Shown piece after piece: positions 53,466 to 63,953 of a stretch of 64,000 nt of DNA. Source of the stretch: Caldilineaceae bacterium (lineage in GTDB: Bacteria > Chloroflexota > Anaerolineae > Caldilineales > Caldilineaceae); NCBI GenBank assembly GCA_022827195.1, contig JAJDTL010000022.1, positions 142,812 to 206,811 of the forward strand. The letters run 5' to 3'. Within the stretch, counting starts at the first letter, position 1. Each line of letters starts with the position of its first letter. Below the pieces are notes generated by a model. It saw only the letters and a program-made list of their open reading frames with translations. It was not told the origin of the DNA and made no database searches. Made by a program: the position numbers and the translations under genes.

Positions 53466-54827
53466 ATGACGGTCAGAACCTACGGCCTGATGGGTGTGGA
53501 CTGGGAGGAGCGTATCAACTTCGACCGGCTGCGCAGGGAACGCCTCGCCCGCGCCAAGCAGCATCTGCAAGAGTCGGAGATGGGCGCGCTGCTCTGTTTC
53601 GACATGAACAACATTCGCTACATCACGGCCACCCACATCGGTACATGGGCGGTCGACAAGCTGAACCGCTTCTGTTTGCTGCCCCAGAACGATAAGCCGA
53701 TCATGTGGGATTTCGGTTCGGCCGCGCGCCACCATGAGCTCTACTGTCCCTGGCTGGGGGAGGGCCGGTCGCGCGCCGGCATTTCCACGTTGCGTGGCGC
53801 AATGCTGCCGCAGTCGGGGCGGGCGGAGGACGTGGCGCGCAAGATCCGGATCGAGTTAGAGGAGAGGGGCCTTCTCGGCGAGCCCCTGGGCGTAGACGTG
53901 ATCGAGCTGCCCGTTCTCTTCGCCCTGCAGAAAGAGGGCATCGAGGTCGTGGACGGCCAGCAGTTGATGCAGAACGTGCGTATCATCAAGACAGAGGATG
54001 AGATTACACTGCTGTCGACGGCCTGCATGATGGTTGATGCCGCCTATGAGGAGCTCTACCGCACGATGCGCCCCGGCATAAAGGAGAGCGAGTGCGTCGG
54101 CATTGTCAGCAAGCTGCTACACGACCTGGGCTCGGAGCAGGTGGAGGGCGTCAATGCTATCTCAGGCGAGCGCTGCAACCCCCATCCGCACGTCTACACC
54201 GACCGCGTACTGCGACCGGGTGATCCCGCCTACTTCGATATCATTCACAGCTTCAACGGCTACCGGACCTGCTACTACCGCACCTTCGCGGTAGGCAGCG
54301 CCTCCCATGCCCTGGTCGACGCATATGCGCGTTGCCGCGACTATCTCGACGCGTCGATCGACATGATCAAGCCGGGCATTACGACTGCAGAAGTGGTCGA
54401 AAAGTGGCCCAAGGCGGAGGAGTTCGGCTTTCCTGACGAGGAGGCCTGCTTTGCCTTACAGTACGGTCACGGCGTGGGGTTGAGCGTGTGGGAGAAGCCG
54501 GTCTTCAGCCGCCTCGTCTCGCTTGACCATCCCGAGGTGATTGAAGAAGGCATGGTCTTTGCACTGGAGACCTTCTGGCCGGCCGCGGACGGCTGGTCCG
54601 CGGCGCGAATCGAGGAGCAACTGGTTGTTACCGCGGACGGCTGCGAGATTATCACCCGTTTTCCGGCGGAGAAGCTGATGGTGGCGGGCTCGCGTTATTA
54701 CACCGCCACAGGGCCGCTGCCCACCACGCGCGAGACCGAGTCCCATCTGAACAGGTCGGCGGAAGGAAACCGTCAAGCGGCAGTCGCGGCCAGTGCGCGT
54801 GCCGAAGGGGCCAATGCACCGACGTAA
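53466..54827 (+). CDS. M24 (pita-bread fold) peptidase-like protein with altered metal site
   Basis: 453 residues, ATG with GAGGAG upstream. N-terminal creatinase-type domain to about 170, then the pita-bread domain. Metal-ligand positions: Asp258 (AYFDII), Cys269 where the second Asp is expected at the standard spacing (YRTCYYRTF), His335 (QYGHGVG), Glu368 (ALETFW) and Glu383 (RIEEQLVV). The family includes Xaa-Pro peptidases, creatinase and the DMSP lyase DddP; creatinase needs no metal. Layout resembles DddP, but the ligand changes make that call unsafe. The last 40 residues are low-complexity. Reaction unknown. Confidence 0.85.
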   Translation: MTVRTYGLMGVDWEERINFDRLRRERLARAKQHLQESEMGALLCFDMNNIRYITATHIGTWAVDKLNRFCLLPQNDKPIMWDFGSAARHHELYCPWLGEGRSRAGISTLRGAMLPQSGRAEDVARKIRIELEERGLLGEPLGVDVIELPVLFALQKEGIEVVDGQQLMQNVRIIKTEDEITLLSTACMMVDAAYEELYRTMRPGIKESECVGIVSKLLHDLGSEQVEGVNAISGERCNPHPHVYTDRVLRPGDPAYFDIIHSFNGYRTCYYRTFAVGSASHALVDAYARCRDYLDASIDMIKPGITTAEVVEKWPKAEEFGFPDEEACFALQYGHGVGLSVWEKPVFSRLVSLDHPEVIEEGMVFALETFWPAADGWSAARIEEQLVVTADGCEIITRFPAEKLMVAGSRYYTATGPLPTTRETESHLNRSAEGNRQAAVAASARAEGANAPT

Positions 54828-54859
54828 GCTGAGTTTGAGGCGGACGGCACAGGCTACAG

Positions 54860-55795
54860 CTATCCGCGTACTACACCGTAGGCGGACAGCCCGTAGAGAT
54901 AGCGCACGGTCGGGGACATCTGCGCGGCGAGTTCGGCGGTGATGACCTCGCGGTACTCCGAGAACGGCTTAATCCAGCTGCACTGGTAAAACGAAATGAC
55001 GGCGCGGCGCGGCCTGTCGGTCGAGTTGGGGCCGGCTCGATGCCATGTGCTGCCAAGCCAGATGGCCGCCGACCCCGCCGGCGCGGTCAATGCCACTTCG
55101 TTTTCCTGATCACCCCGCGCCCAAGACGGTTTCTTGCGCGTCAGGTGGCTGCGCGGCACGATGCGTGTGGCGCCGTTTTCGGGCGTGAAGTCGTCGATCA
55201 TCCATGCTACCTGGATGCCCAGCGGGAAGTCGGGCAGCGGCTCCGGCATCTGGGTCAAGGGATTGTCCAGGTGCCAGGATCCTCCTGTCGTCTGTGCGCC
55301 GATGCTGGTGGCCGAAATGTCTCCGATCACGCAATCGTCACCCAACATGCGGCGGGCCAGGCCATGAATAACGGGGTGTTCGACCAGCTGATGGGACAGT
55401 ACCGTCTTGACCGGCAGATTGCGGACATACTGCGAGCGGTCGTGGTCGAACAGGTTGGGGATGTGGATAAAGGTCTTGTTGAGCTTTTGGGGCTCGACCG
55501 GCCAGGGCGTGTCGAAATTCTTGGCGCGCGTGTGGCGGATGCGCCGCATCATGCGCGCCAGCTCGGCGCCGGTAATGGCGTATGACCCGTCCAGATAGGC
55601 TTCAGTTACCGCGTCTTCCGGCGCGCCGGGGCCGTCGCCCGGATCGTATGGGGCCTCGCGTTCGCGCGCGAACAGTTCGTCGAGGCCCGTGCGCAGCTGC
55701 TCCAGCAGGTCGGGCTCCAGCAGGTCTTCCAGGATGACGTAACCCTGTTGGCTCAGGTGCTCGCTGGCGGCAATCAGGTCAAATCGTTCGTCCAT
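54860..55795 (-). CDS. PhyH family dioxygenase
   Basis: 311 residues. Iron ligands His175-x-Asp177 (WHLDN), His252 (WHRAG), arginine near 263. Here the IPGSH block reads VPRSH (213-217), and the sequence up to 100 contains an acidic loop (DPGDGPGAPEDAV). It is 12 bp after the BNR gene at 55808, and its stop faces the M24 gene (32-bp gap). Last gene of the leftward importer operon that starts near 63.6 kb. Confidence 0.88.
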   Translation of the reverse strand: MDERFDLIAASEHLSQQGYVILEDLLEPDLLEQLRTGLDELFAREREAPYDPGDGPGAPEDAVTEAYLDGSYAITGAELARMMRRIRHTRAKNFDTPWPVEPQKLNKTFIHIPNLFDHDRSQYVRNLPVKTVLSHQLVEHPVIHGLARRMLGDDCVIGDISATSIGAQTTGGSWHLDNPLTQMPEPLPDFPLGIQVAWMIDDFTPENGATRIVPRSHLTRKKPSWARGDQENEVALTAPAGSAAIWLGSTWHRAGPNSTDRPRRAVISFYQCSWIKPFSEYREVITAELAAQMSPTVRYLYGLSAYGVVRG

Positions 55796-56837
55796 AGTCG
55801 TTAGCCTCTAACCTCCGATATCTTCCTCACGAAACCGGCAGCCGCGGATGTAGGAGTTCGGCGCCGCATCGCGGTGATGATAGACGCAGAAAATCTCGCC
55901 ACCTTCGAACTGGACCCAGCCGCTGTAACCGTAGTCGCCGTGCCATCCGCAGCCATCGTGCTCCAGTTCCAGGAAACGGGATTCGCCGCCTGCTCCCGCG
56001 AGCCCTGACAGGTCACCGCACCAGGCCCAAGTGCCCGGGTTTCGACCCACCTTCAGCTTCACTTCCCCAGGCGCGGGTTCCACGTTGCGATAGGTCACCA
56101 GCAGTTTGCCGCTCTGCAGCAGTCCGGCAGCCGGACGGTCTCCGAAGAACGGGGCGGGGCTTGGCGCGGACCAGGTGTAGCCGTCGTCAGTGGAGAGGAC
56201 ATAGTGTGAAGGACGGGTTGTGTGAACGTTTTCGCGCATTACGCACAGCAGCCGTCCGTCGGTCAGGCGGACGACCGAAGCTTCATCGTGCTGGTAGCCG
56301 TCTTGCTCCGCCGCCAGGACGGCGGCCGGCCATGTGCGGCCGCCGTCAACTGAGTGCGCGACCGACACACGGAAGGCGTCGGGAAAGCGAGTGCTGAAGC
56401 GCGCAATCGCAATGAGCCAGTGGGTGTCATCCAACGCCAGCACCTTGTCGGGACAAAGTCCTTCGATATCTGTCTGGCGGCGTTCGGTCCAGGTCTGGCC
56501 GTCGTCCTGGCTCAGCCAAAGAAAATTCTGGAAACAGCGGCGGCTCTCCGGCCAGAGGCACGAGTCTGCCTCATCCGGGTAGACGCTGGCATCGCTGACT
56601 ACGACGAGTCGGCCATCCGATAGGCGGGCGATGCGCGGGCCGTTCCAGACTCTCCTGTGCTGAGCGAAGGAAAGCGGCACGTCCAGGGGGCGCGCGTTGA
56701 TCCAACTGTGGCCGCGGTCGTCGCTCTCAATGAGCATGATGCGCGCGTTGCCGGCTACGTGGGCATCAGACTCTCGGTAGATGCAAAGCAGTTTGCCCGA
56801 GGGCAGCAGACAGATGTCGGGGAACGCTTCGTAAAGG

Positions 56838-58025
<1,188 letters not shown>

Positions 58026-58068
58026 AGGAGAGCGCCTCTGAGTGCGTCTTGTTGAACCGTTAGGGAAG

Positions 58069-58959
58069 CTATCCCTTAATTGCGCCGATTGTCAGACCGG
58101 TCAGAAAATAGCGCTGCATCAAGGCAAAGAAGACTATCATAGGCAGGGCGGCGGTTACCGCGCCGGCGAGGACGAGCGTGTAATCGACCTGCGCGCCGGC
58201 CAGGCCGGTGTAACGAACATTTGTCAGGCCGACTTGAATCGTCGTCATGCGCTGGCTTTGCGTCACGATCAGGGGCCAGAGAAAGCTGTTCCAATTGCCC
58301 ATAAAGATGAAGATGCCCAGCACGGCAACACCTGGCAAAGCGAGAGGCAGGACAACTTTCCAGAATATGCGCCACTCTGAACAGGCGTCGATACGGGCGG
58401 CGTCGATCAGGCTGGAGGGCAAGGTCTGCATGTACTGTTTCATCAGAAAGATGCCGAAGGGCTGGCCGATGACGGGAAAGATAAATGCGGGCAGTGAATC
58501 CAGCCAATTGAAGCGATAGACCAGCATATATACGGGGATCAGCGTGACCTGCCCCGGGATCATCATCGAGGCAAGAACGGCCCAGAAGATCGCTCTGCGG
58601 CCGACGAAGTGCATCTTTGCCAGTGCATACCCGCCCCAGGAAGCCACGACAAGGTTTCCGAAGGTCACGGTCAGCGCGATGACGGCAGAGTTCCGGAGCC
58701 AGCTGAGAACGACAGCATCCTTGTAGCGGAACAGGCGCTGGAAGTTGTTGAGAGTCGGTTCGCTTGGCAGCAATGCGGGGGGCATCTCGAAGACGACCGA
58801 GCTGGGCTTAAATGAGCTGGTGAACATCCAGACGAAGGGCATGACCGTGATAATGGCGAACGCGATCAGCCAGAAGGAGCCCAGCCCGCGCAACAGGCTG
58901 GTCCATCGACCCTCAGCTTGGCGGTCTCGCGGCAGGCCGGAATCGGTCCGTATAGACAT
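58069..58959 (-). CDS. Sugar ABC importer permease (MalG/UgpE type)
   Basis: 296 residues, six helices, EAA loop DAARIDACSEWRIFWKVVLPLALP, C-terminal FLTGLTIGAIKG. 3 bp after the MalF-type stop; 43 bp before the ATPase gene. Confidence 0.94.
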   Translation of the reverse strand: MSIRTDSGLPRDRQAEGRWTSLLRGLGSFWLIAFAIITVMPFVWMFTSSFKPSSVVFEMPPALLPSEPTLNNFQRLFRYKDAVVLSWLRNSAVIALTVTFGNLVVASWGGYALAKMHFVGRRAIFWAVLASMMIPGQVTLIPVYMLVYRFNWLDSLPAFIFPVIGQPFGIFLMKQYMQTLPSSLIDAARIDACSEWRIFWKVVLPLALPGVAVLGIFIFMGNWNSFLWPLIVTQSQRMTTIQVGLTNVRYTGLAGAQVDYTLVLAGAVTAALPMIVFFALMQRYFLTGLTIGAIKG

Positions 58960-58962
58960 TCC

Positions 58963-59985
58963 TTAGTACTCCACGTCGGTCGAAAGATAACGGAACTGGA
59001 ATACGGCAACAACGACAATGATGAGGGCAAGGATCATGGCTTGGGCGGATGCATAGCCGAAATTATATTGGCGGAAGCCTTCCTGGTAAATCTGGAAGAC
59101 CAGCGTGCGCGTGCTGTAACCGGGTCCACCGCTTGTCATCGTGTAGACGATGTCGAAGACCTGGAAGGAGCCGATCGTGCCGATTACGATGACGTAGAGG
59201 GTTGTCGGCTTGATGAGCGGCCAGGTAATGTTGCGAAACTTGGACCAGCCGCTGGCACAGTCCAGATCGGCCGCTTCGTAGAGCGAAGTGGGTATGTTGT
59301 TCAGCGCGGCGCCGTAGAGGACCACCATGGCGCCCTGTCCCGTCATCCAGACCATGAAGATGATGGCAGGCAGAGCAGTGCTCGGGTCGCCCAGCCAGAG
59401 CTGGGGCTTTATGTCAAAGAGACCGATCAGGTAGTTGGCCATTCCCTGTTTGAAAGGGTAGTAGATCCAGAGCCAGATTAACGAGATGACGACAACCGAG
59501 GTTACCCCCGGCAGATAGAAGATGCCGCGAAAGAGCGCCTGCATCTTGCTGCCGAAGGGCCGGATCAGCACGGCAAGCAGGAGAGACAGCGCCACGAGAA
59601 CGGGAACGGTTGCCCCTGTAAAAAGGGCGGTGTTTTTCAGTGCCGCCCACCAGATGTCGTCGCGCAGAATCTTGCCGTAGTTGTAGAGTCCGATGAAGCG
59701 GGGCGCGTCGTAGTAGGCATTGACGCGGTTCAAGCTGAGAAGGATTGAGCGGACGACGGGGTAGAGCGTAAAAAGGGTAAAGAAGGCGAGACTGGGAATC
59801 ATGAAGAGGTAAGCCCAGGTCCACTCATTGTAACTGCGGTGGGAGAGGACCTTTCGTACCCAGAACAGGGGACGTCCTACGACCGATTTGGGCGGTTCCA
59901 TCAGGGAGGCCAAGCTCTCCTGCGGTATCGTGTCCCAGGAAGCAAGGGCAGACGCATCGGAAGACGGAGTGGTTCTTTGGGTCAT
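58963..59985 (-). CDS. Sugar ABC importer permease (MalF/UgpA type)
   Basis: 340 residues from the ATG at 59983-59985, with GAGGAA upstream; the open frame runs back to 60066 but would include the stem-loop at 60001-60031. A 70-residue cytoplasmic N-terminus precedes the first helix (AYLFMIPSLAFFTLFTLYPVV). EAA loop: EAADLDCASGWSKFRNITWPLIKPT. Confidence 0.93.
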   Translation of the reverse strand: MTQRTTPSSDASALASWDTIPQESLASLMEPPKSVVGRPLFWVRKVLSHRSYNEWTWAYLFMIPSLAFFTLFTLYPVVRSILLSLNRVNAYYDAPRFIGLYNYGKILRDDIWWAALKNTALFTGATVPVLVALSLLLAVLIRPFGSKMQALFRGIFYLPGVTSVVVISLIWLWIYYPFKQGMANYLIGLFDIKPQLWLGDPSTALPAIIFMVWMTGQGAMVVLYGAALNNIPTSLYEAADLDCASGWSKFRNITWPLIKPTTLYVIVIGTIGSFQVFDIVYTMTSGGPGYSTRTLVFQIYQEGFRQYNFGYASAQAMILALIIVVVAVFQFRYLSTDVEY

Positions 59986-60000
59986 TGATTCCTCATCAGA

Positions 60001-60031
60001 GGGGAGTAGAGAACTTCTGTCTCTACTCCCC
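60001..60031 (-). promoter_or_regulatory. Intercistronic stem-loop directly upstream of the permease ribosome site
   Basis: Perfect 11-bp stem GGGGAGTAGAG (60001-60011) with CTCTACTCCCC (60021-60031), 9-nt loop. Lies 118 nt after the binding-protein stop and 15 nt before the MalF-type start. Its position so close to the ribosome site could affect permease translation. Confidence 0.65.
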
Positions 60032-60080
60032 GGTTGTCGTGAGTGTGCCTGTTGGGTCCGCGCCAATACGTCCGTGGCGC

Positions 60081-60109
60081 GACTCTGATCGACTCTGACC
60101 GACTCAGAG
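60081..60109. repeat. Three 10-bp repeats with a small hairpin after the binding-protein gene
   Basis: GACTCTGATC, GACTCTGACC and GACTCAGAGG in tandem; the last two form a 6-bp stem (CTCTGA/TCAGAG). Lies in the same intercistronic gap as the 60001-60031 stem-loop. Confidence 0.5.
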
Positions 60110-60149
60110 GACTACCCTCGTTGCGGACGAAACAGGCTGAACGGGAAAT

Positions 60150-61676
60150 CTATTCCAGGATCGTGTCTGCATCGATTCCTTCGGGATAGGCCGACCCTGC
60201 TTCGTAGTAGCAATCAGGCCAGTCGGCGCGCCACGGTGTCGCCCATATTTCGGCCAATTCGGGATTCTCCATCACCCATTCGTCCAGGTTTTCCTGGACT
60301 TCCTCGGCCATTGCGGCCACGGCTTCTTCAGGCGTGGCGCTGCCTCTCACGACGTCGACGAACCACTTATTGCTGATGTTCAGGCGGAAGTCGATGGCGA
60401 GAGGATGGCCCATCGGGAAGGTGCAGGTGGCCCTGGGAATCTTCCATTCGTAAACAGGCCTGACTCGGGGATCGGCCAGCGCTGCGGCATCGCCCAGCAG
60501 TGAGATTCGGGCCGGCACGCCGCGGCGGAAGTCGGTGAACTCTTTCATGTTATCCGTCTCGCTGAGGAAGCGGGCGAACTCCATGGCGTGGGCGGTGTGC
60601 TCGTCGCCCTTGTACGGCTCCTGCTTAAAGACGGAGAGCCCGTGGCAGCGCAGTAGGACAGCCGCCTCGAAGGGGGGCATGTGGGGCAGCGGCAGCAGCG
60701 TAGCCTCCCACTCGATTCTGTTGCCCTCGATTTCGCCGGAATCGATCTTTTCGTTCCAGCCTTCCATCTCGGCCAGCATGGCCGGATATCCGAGGGTCAT
60801 AATGGCCTCGCCGTTGTACCAGAGTTCATGCCCAGGCTGGGTTGGCGGCAGCGCCAGCGCAGCTTCGGGGATCGATCCGTCTTCCAGCACCATCTTCTGG
60901 AAGAGATCGAGCCAGGCGACAAAGCCGTCTCCCGCCCAGTCGACTTCGTTGCCCCACATGTAAAAGCCGGGGCCACTGTTGGACGGAATGCCTGCAGAGT
61001 GCATTGCGCCCTCCATCAAGCCGCGCCACCATTCGAGCGCATTGGCGTAGCCCCACTGATCGATCTCGCCGTCGCCGTCGGTGTCCTTGGTAAGGGCCTT
61101 GGCGACCTCCCTGAACTCTTCGAGGGTCCAACCCTCCCTCTGAATCTTCTGCCAGTCAATTCCTGCCTCCTCGGCAGCGCCGACGTTGAGCATCATCGGT
61201 TCACCCAGACCGACCTCCATCGGCCAGATGATGCGCTTTCCGTAGGGCTGCATGCTGTCCTGGCACCATGACAGGTCGGCCAGGTACTCCTCGTCCATCC
61301 ACGGGGTGGAATCGACGACGAGCGGGATGTCGCCTGCCAATCCGGGGACCGCGCCGTAGAGGCCCGCGACCGACAGATTCATCACGTCGGGTGGATTGCC
61401 CGCAGCCAGTCGCGTGCCCAGCCACTGGAACCAGGCCTCGGTCGGCGGGATCTCCACCCACTGCACCTCCACCTCATCCTGCATCTCGTTGTACTCATTT
61501 ACCATCCGCTCCCACGGATGTCCGGAGCCGCGATCGAAGTGTCCAACCAGGACCAACGTGATGATGTCCTTTTCCTGAGAGGCTCCGTCTCCGGCCGGCC
61601 CTGCCACTGGGGCACACGCCGCGAGCAGGCTCAACAAGATTGCCAGAATAATGGACTGAAAAAAGAGCTTTCTCAT
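60150..61676 (-). CDS. Sugar ABC importer substrate-binding lipoprotein (SBP_bac_1)
   Basis: 508 residues. Unlike the other four binding proteins it has a plain Sec lipoprotein leader (MRKLFFQSIILAILLSLLAAC, lipid cysteine at 21) without a twin-arginine motif. Mature features: LGTRLAAGNPPDVMNLS and the VALTKDTDGDGEIDQWGYAN-type stretch, whose DTDGDGEID resembles a calcium-binding loop seen in some solute-binding proteins. It belongs with the permeases and ATPase downstream, the only complete importer in the window. It follows the BNR gene at 61778 by 101 bp. Confidence 0.93.
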   Translation of the reverse strand: MRKLFFQSIILAILLSLLAACAPVAGPAGDGASQEKDIITLVLVGHFDRGSGHPWERMVNEYNEMQDEVEVQWVEIPPTEAWFQWLGTRLAAGNPPDVMNLSVAGLYGAVPGLAGDIPLVVDSTPWMDEEYLADLSWCQDSMQPYGKRIIWPMEVGLGEPMMLNVGAAEEAGIDWQKIQREGWTLEEFREVAKALTKDTDGDGEIDQWGYANALEWWRGLMEGAMHSAGIPSNSGPGFYMWGNEVDWAGDGFVAWLDLFQKMVLEDGSIPEAALALPPTQPGHELWYNGEAIMTLGYPAMLAEMEGWNEKIDSGEIEGNRIEWEATLLPLPHMPPFEAAVLLRCHGLSVFKQEPYKGDEHTAHAMEFARFLSETDNMKEFTDFRRGVPARISLLGDAAALADPRVRPVYEWKIPRATCTFPMGHPLAIDFRLNISNKWFVDVVRGSATPEEAVAAMAEEVQENLDEWVMENPELAEIWATPWRADWPDCYYEAGSAYPEGIDADTILE

Positions 61677-61777
61677 TGGGTCTTTCCTTTCATGCCAGTC
61701 ATGTGTTCCCGTGCCGGTGGTGAAAGAGGTGGCCGGGATTGAACGGTATCAAGCTCCAGTTCCCTGATTGTTGTGTG

Positions 61778-62863
61778 TCACCTCCTTTCAGCTTCAAACT
61801 CCTCTTCGCGGAACCAGCAGCCGCGGATCAAGGATTTGGGCGCTGCGTCTCGGTGATGGTAGACGCAGAAGACCTCGCCGTCGTCGAACTGGACCCAGCC
61901 GCTGTAGCCATAGTCACCCGGCGATTCGCAGCCGTCGTATTCGATTTCGAGGAAACGCGATTCTCCCCCGTCTCCCTCGAGCCCGGCAAGGTCGCCCAGC
62001 CACGCCCACGTGCCGGGGTTTCGCCCCTCGTCATTCAGATTCGTCGCGCCCGGCTTCGGCTCAACATTGCGGTAAATCGCCAGCAGCCTGCCGCTTTGCA
62101 GCAGTCCGGCAGCCGGACGGTCTCCGAAAAATGGCGTTGGGCGAGGCGTGGACCAGGTGTAGCCGTCGTCCTCGGAGAGGACATAGTGTGAAGGGCGCGT
62201 CGTGTGGACGTTTTCGCGCATGACGCAAAGCAACCGACCGTCTTCCAGACGAACAACCGAAGGCTCGTCGTGCTGGACGCCATCCTCTTCGGCGGTGAGG
62301 GCGCTGAGCGGCCAGGTGCGGCCGCCGTCAAGGGAGTGTACCGTGTGCAGGCGAAAGGCGCCGGGGAAGCGAATGCTCCAATAGGCGACGGCGGTGATCC
62401 AGTGGTCGGCGGTCAGCGCCAGGATTTTGTCTGTGCAGAACCCCTGCACTTCGGTCAGATGGCGTTCGGACCAGGTACGCCCCTCATCCTCGCTGAACCA
62501 GAGGAAGGTCTGGGAAGAAAGGAGGTTCTGCGGCAGATTCCAGTCACCCGCATCTGGCGGGAAGACGAAGGCGTCAATGTTGACGACGAGCCTGCCATCC
62601 GGCAACATGCCGATACGCGGCGCGTTCCAGACGGCGAAGTCTTGGGCGAAGGTGAGCCTGTCGTCCAGTTGGCGCGGATTGGTCCACGTGCGGCCGCGGT
62701 CGTCGCTTTCGATGAGGATGATGCGGGATGTACTGGCCACGTGGACGTCGGCCTCGCGGTAGATGCAGAGCAGTTTGCCCGAGGGCAGCAGGCAGATGTC
62801 GGGGAAGGCCTCGTAGAGTTCGTCGTTGCGGGCGATAGTTACGTAACGCAGCTCTCTCGTCAT
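61778..62863 (-). CDS. BNR-repeat sialidase-like protein (copy upstream of the importer)
   Basis: 361 residues. Asp-boxes SDDRGRTW, SEDEGRTW, SLDGGRTW and SEDDGYTW; no export signal. Its ATG overlaps the aldolase stop (ATGA). It and the copy at 55808-56881 share long identical stretches (for example LCVMRENVHTTRPSHYVLS) and flank the importer as direct repeats about 1.08 kb long. Small differences, such as the shorter tail after REE, suggest some time since duplication. Probably acts on an imported glycoconjugate, or is a non-enzymatic propeller. Confidence 0.85.
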   Translation of the reverse strand: MTRELRYVTIARNDELYEAFPDICLLPSGKLLCIYREADVHVASTSRIILIESDDRGRTWTNPRQLDDRLTFAQDFAVWNAPRIGMLPDGRLVVNIDAFVFPPDAGDWNLPQNLLSSQTFLWFSEDEGRTWSERHLTEVQGFCTDKILALTADHWITAVAYWSIRFPGAFRLHTVHSLDGGRTWPLSALTAEEDGVQHDEPSVVRLEDGRLLCVMRENVHTTRPSHYVLSEDDGYTWSTPRPTPFFGDRPAAGLLQSGRLLAIYRNVEPKPGATNLNDEGRNPGTWAWLGDLAGLEGDGGESRFLEIEYDGCESPGDYGYSGWVQFDDGEVFCVYHHRDAAPKSLIRGCWFREEEFEAERR

Positions 62864-63627
62864 GACGGCGACCCCATTTTCCCTATGATTGTCTTGAAGG
62901 TTTCTCTCATGCGCCGGTAGTCAGCCTCCAGGTGGTCCAGGTCAAATCCCGCCAGGAGCAGCCGGTATCCTTCTTGAATGCGATCGGACAGCATCTCCGG
63001 CGTCAGAGCAACTGCGGCCGCTGCTTTGCCCGCCCTGTTGCACGCGTCAACTACGTATTCCAACTCGCGCTGGATGTTGGCGTGGGCGGTGTACTCATCC
63101 GACTTCCGGCCGACCCGCAGCGAAAGGTCCATGTGACCGACGAAGAGCGCGTCCACGCCAGGAACGCGGGCAATGGCCTCTGCGTTTGCGACCGCCTCGG
63201 GTGTCTCAATCATCATCACCGTCGTGATGCGCTTGTTCCACTCGTTCAGGTCACTCTCGATCCGCTCAATGCGAATGGCGCCGTACGAACGGTTGCCCAA
63301 AGGAGGGAAGTAGCAACGTGACACGATATCATGAGCCTGTTCCGGCGTGTCCACCATGGGCACAATGATCCCCTCGGCGCCGGTGTCAAGCAACCTTTCG
63401 ATCGTGCCGCCGTCATGCGTCCACGTGCGCACCAGCGCAGGAATCCCCATCCCATTGGCTGTGCGGACGCCGTGGACAAGTGTCTGCCAGTCCGTGTGGG
63501 CATGTTGCGCCTCCCACCAGATCCAGTCCATGCCCACCAGCGTATATTCGATTACATCGGGAGAGCCGGAGAAGATGCCGGCCCCGATGAGGTGCTGGCC
63601 GCCGGCTAATCTCTGTTTCAGGTACAT
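62860..63627 (-). CDS. HpcH/HpaI family aldolase with an altered active-site motif
   Basis: 255 residues from the ATG at 63625-63627 (GAGG upstream); ten extra codons lie upstream without a ribosome site. The usual IDxEH block reads WWEAQHAHTD: the Asp is replaced by Glu and the Glu by Gln, while the His is kept. Arginine (LVRTW) and metal ligands Glu (MMIETPEAV) and Asp (VGHMDLSLRVG) are present. Likely still an aldolase of the 2-keto-3-deoxy-acid type but with changed proton handling or substrate. First gene of the operon; its stop overlaps the BNR start. Confidence 0.9.
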   Translation of the reverse strand: MYLKQRLAGGQHLIGAGIFSGSPDVIEYTLVGMDWIWWEAQHAHTDWQTLVHGVRTANGMGIPALVRTWTHDGGTIERLLDTGAEGIIVPMVDTPEQAHDIVSRCYFPPLGNRSYGAIRIERIESDLNEWNKRITTVMMIETPEAVANAEAIARVPGVDALFVGHMDLSLRVGRKSDEYTAHANIQRELEYVVDACNRAGKAAAAVALTPEMLSDRIQEGYRLLLAGFDLDHLEADYRRMRETFKTIIGKMGSPS

Positions 63628-63862
63628 CTCATACCTCGCTAAGCATGCTTCCTGCATTCAGGCGCGCGAATTGCACGGGAGGCCACCAGCAGCAGGAGCT
63701 ACTCATTGTCGGTCTGGGTTAAGGATGCCAAGCAACTGTCCACAAACAGAGCGGCGATTTTGCTCAATCCTGGCCTGGGCTGTTGGGCGAATCCGCTAAG
63801 TTAAGGTGGACATTGATTTGAGGGGGTATGCAAAACTGCTCCAGGTTGCCGATTTGCTAACT
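63628..63862. other. Intergenic stretch before the insertion sequence
   Basis: Should hold the promoter of the leftward aldolase operon, but no convincing -35/-10 pair was seen. No gene supported. Confidence 0.45.
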
Positions 63863-63881
63863 AACCTGAATTCGGAGTAAA

Positions 63882-63950
63882 TGAGCACCTTATCAAGCTG
63901 GTAGAATAGAAGTTCGCCAACCAAAATTCGCCAGCATAGAAAGGTGCTCA
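63882..63950 (+). promoter_or_regulatory. Inverted repeat that could hide the transposase ribosome site
   Basis: TGAGCACCTT (63882-63891) is the exact reverse complement of AAGGTGCTCA (63941-63950), with 49 nt between. The second arm contains the AAGGTG ribosome site 3-4 nt before the ATG. Transcripts entering from outside the element would fold it away. Confidence 0.55.
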
Positions 63951-63953
63951 GAG

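Noticed and set aside
53466..54827. DMSP lyase DddP
   Set aside because: The length and fold fit, but two of the aspartates that bind metal in DddP are not present at the aligned positions, so only a general M24-fold call is safe.
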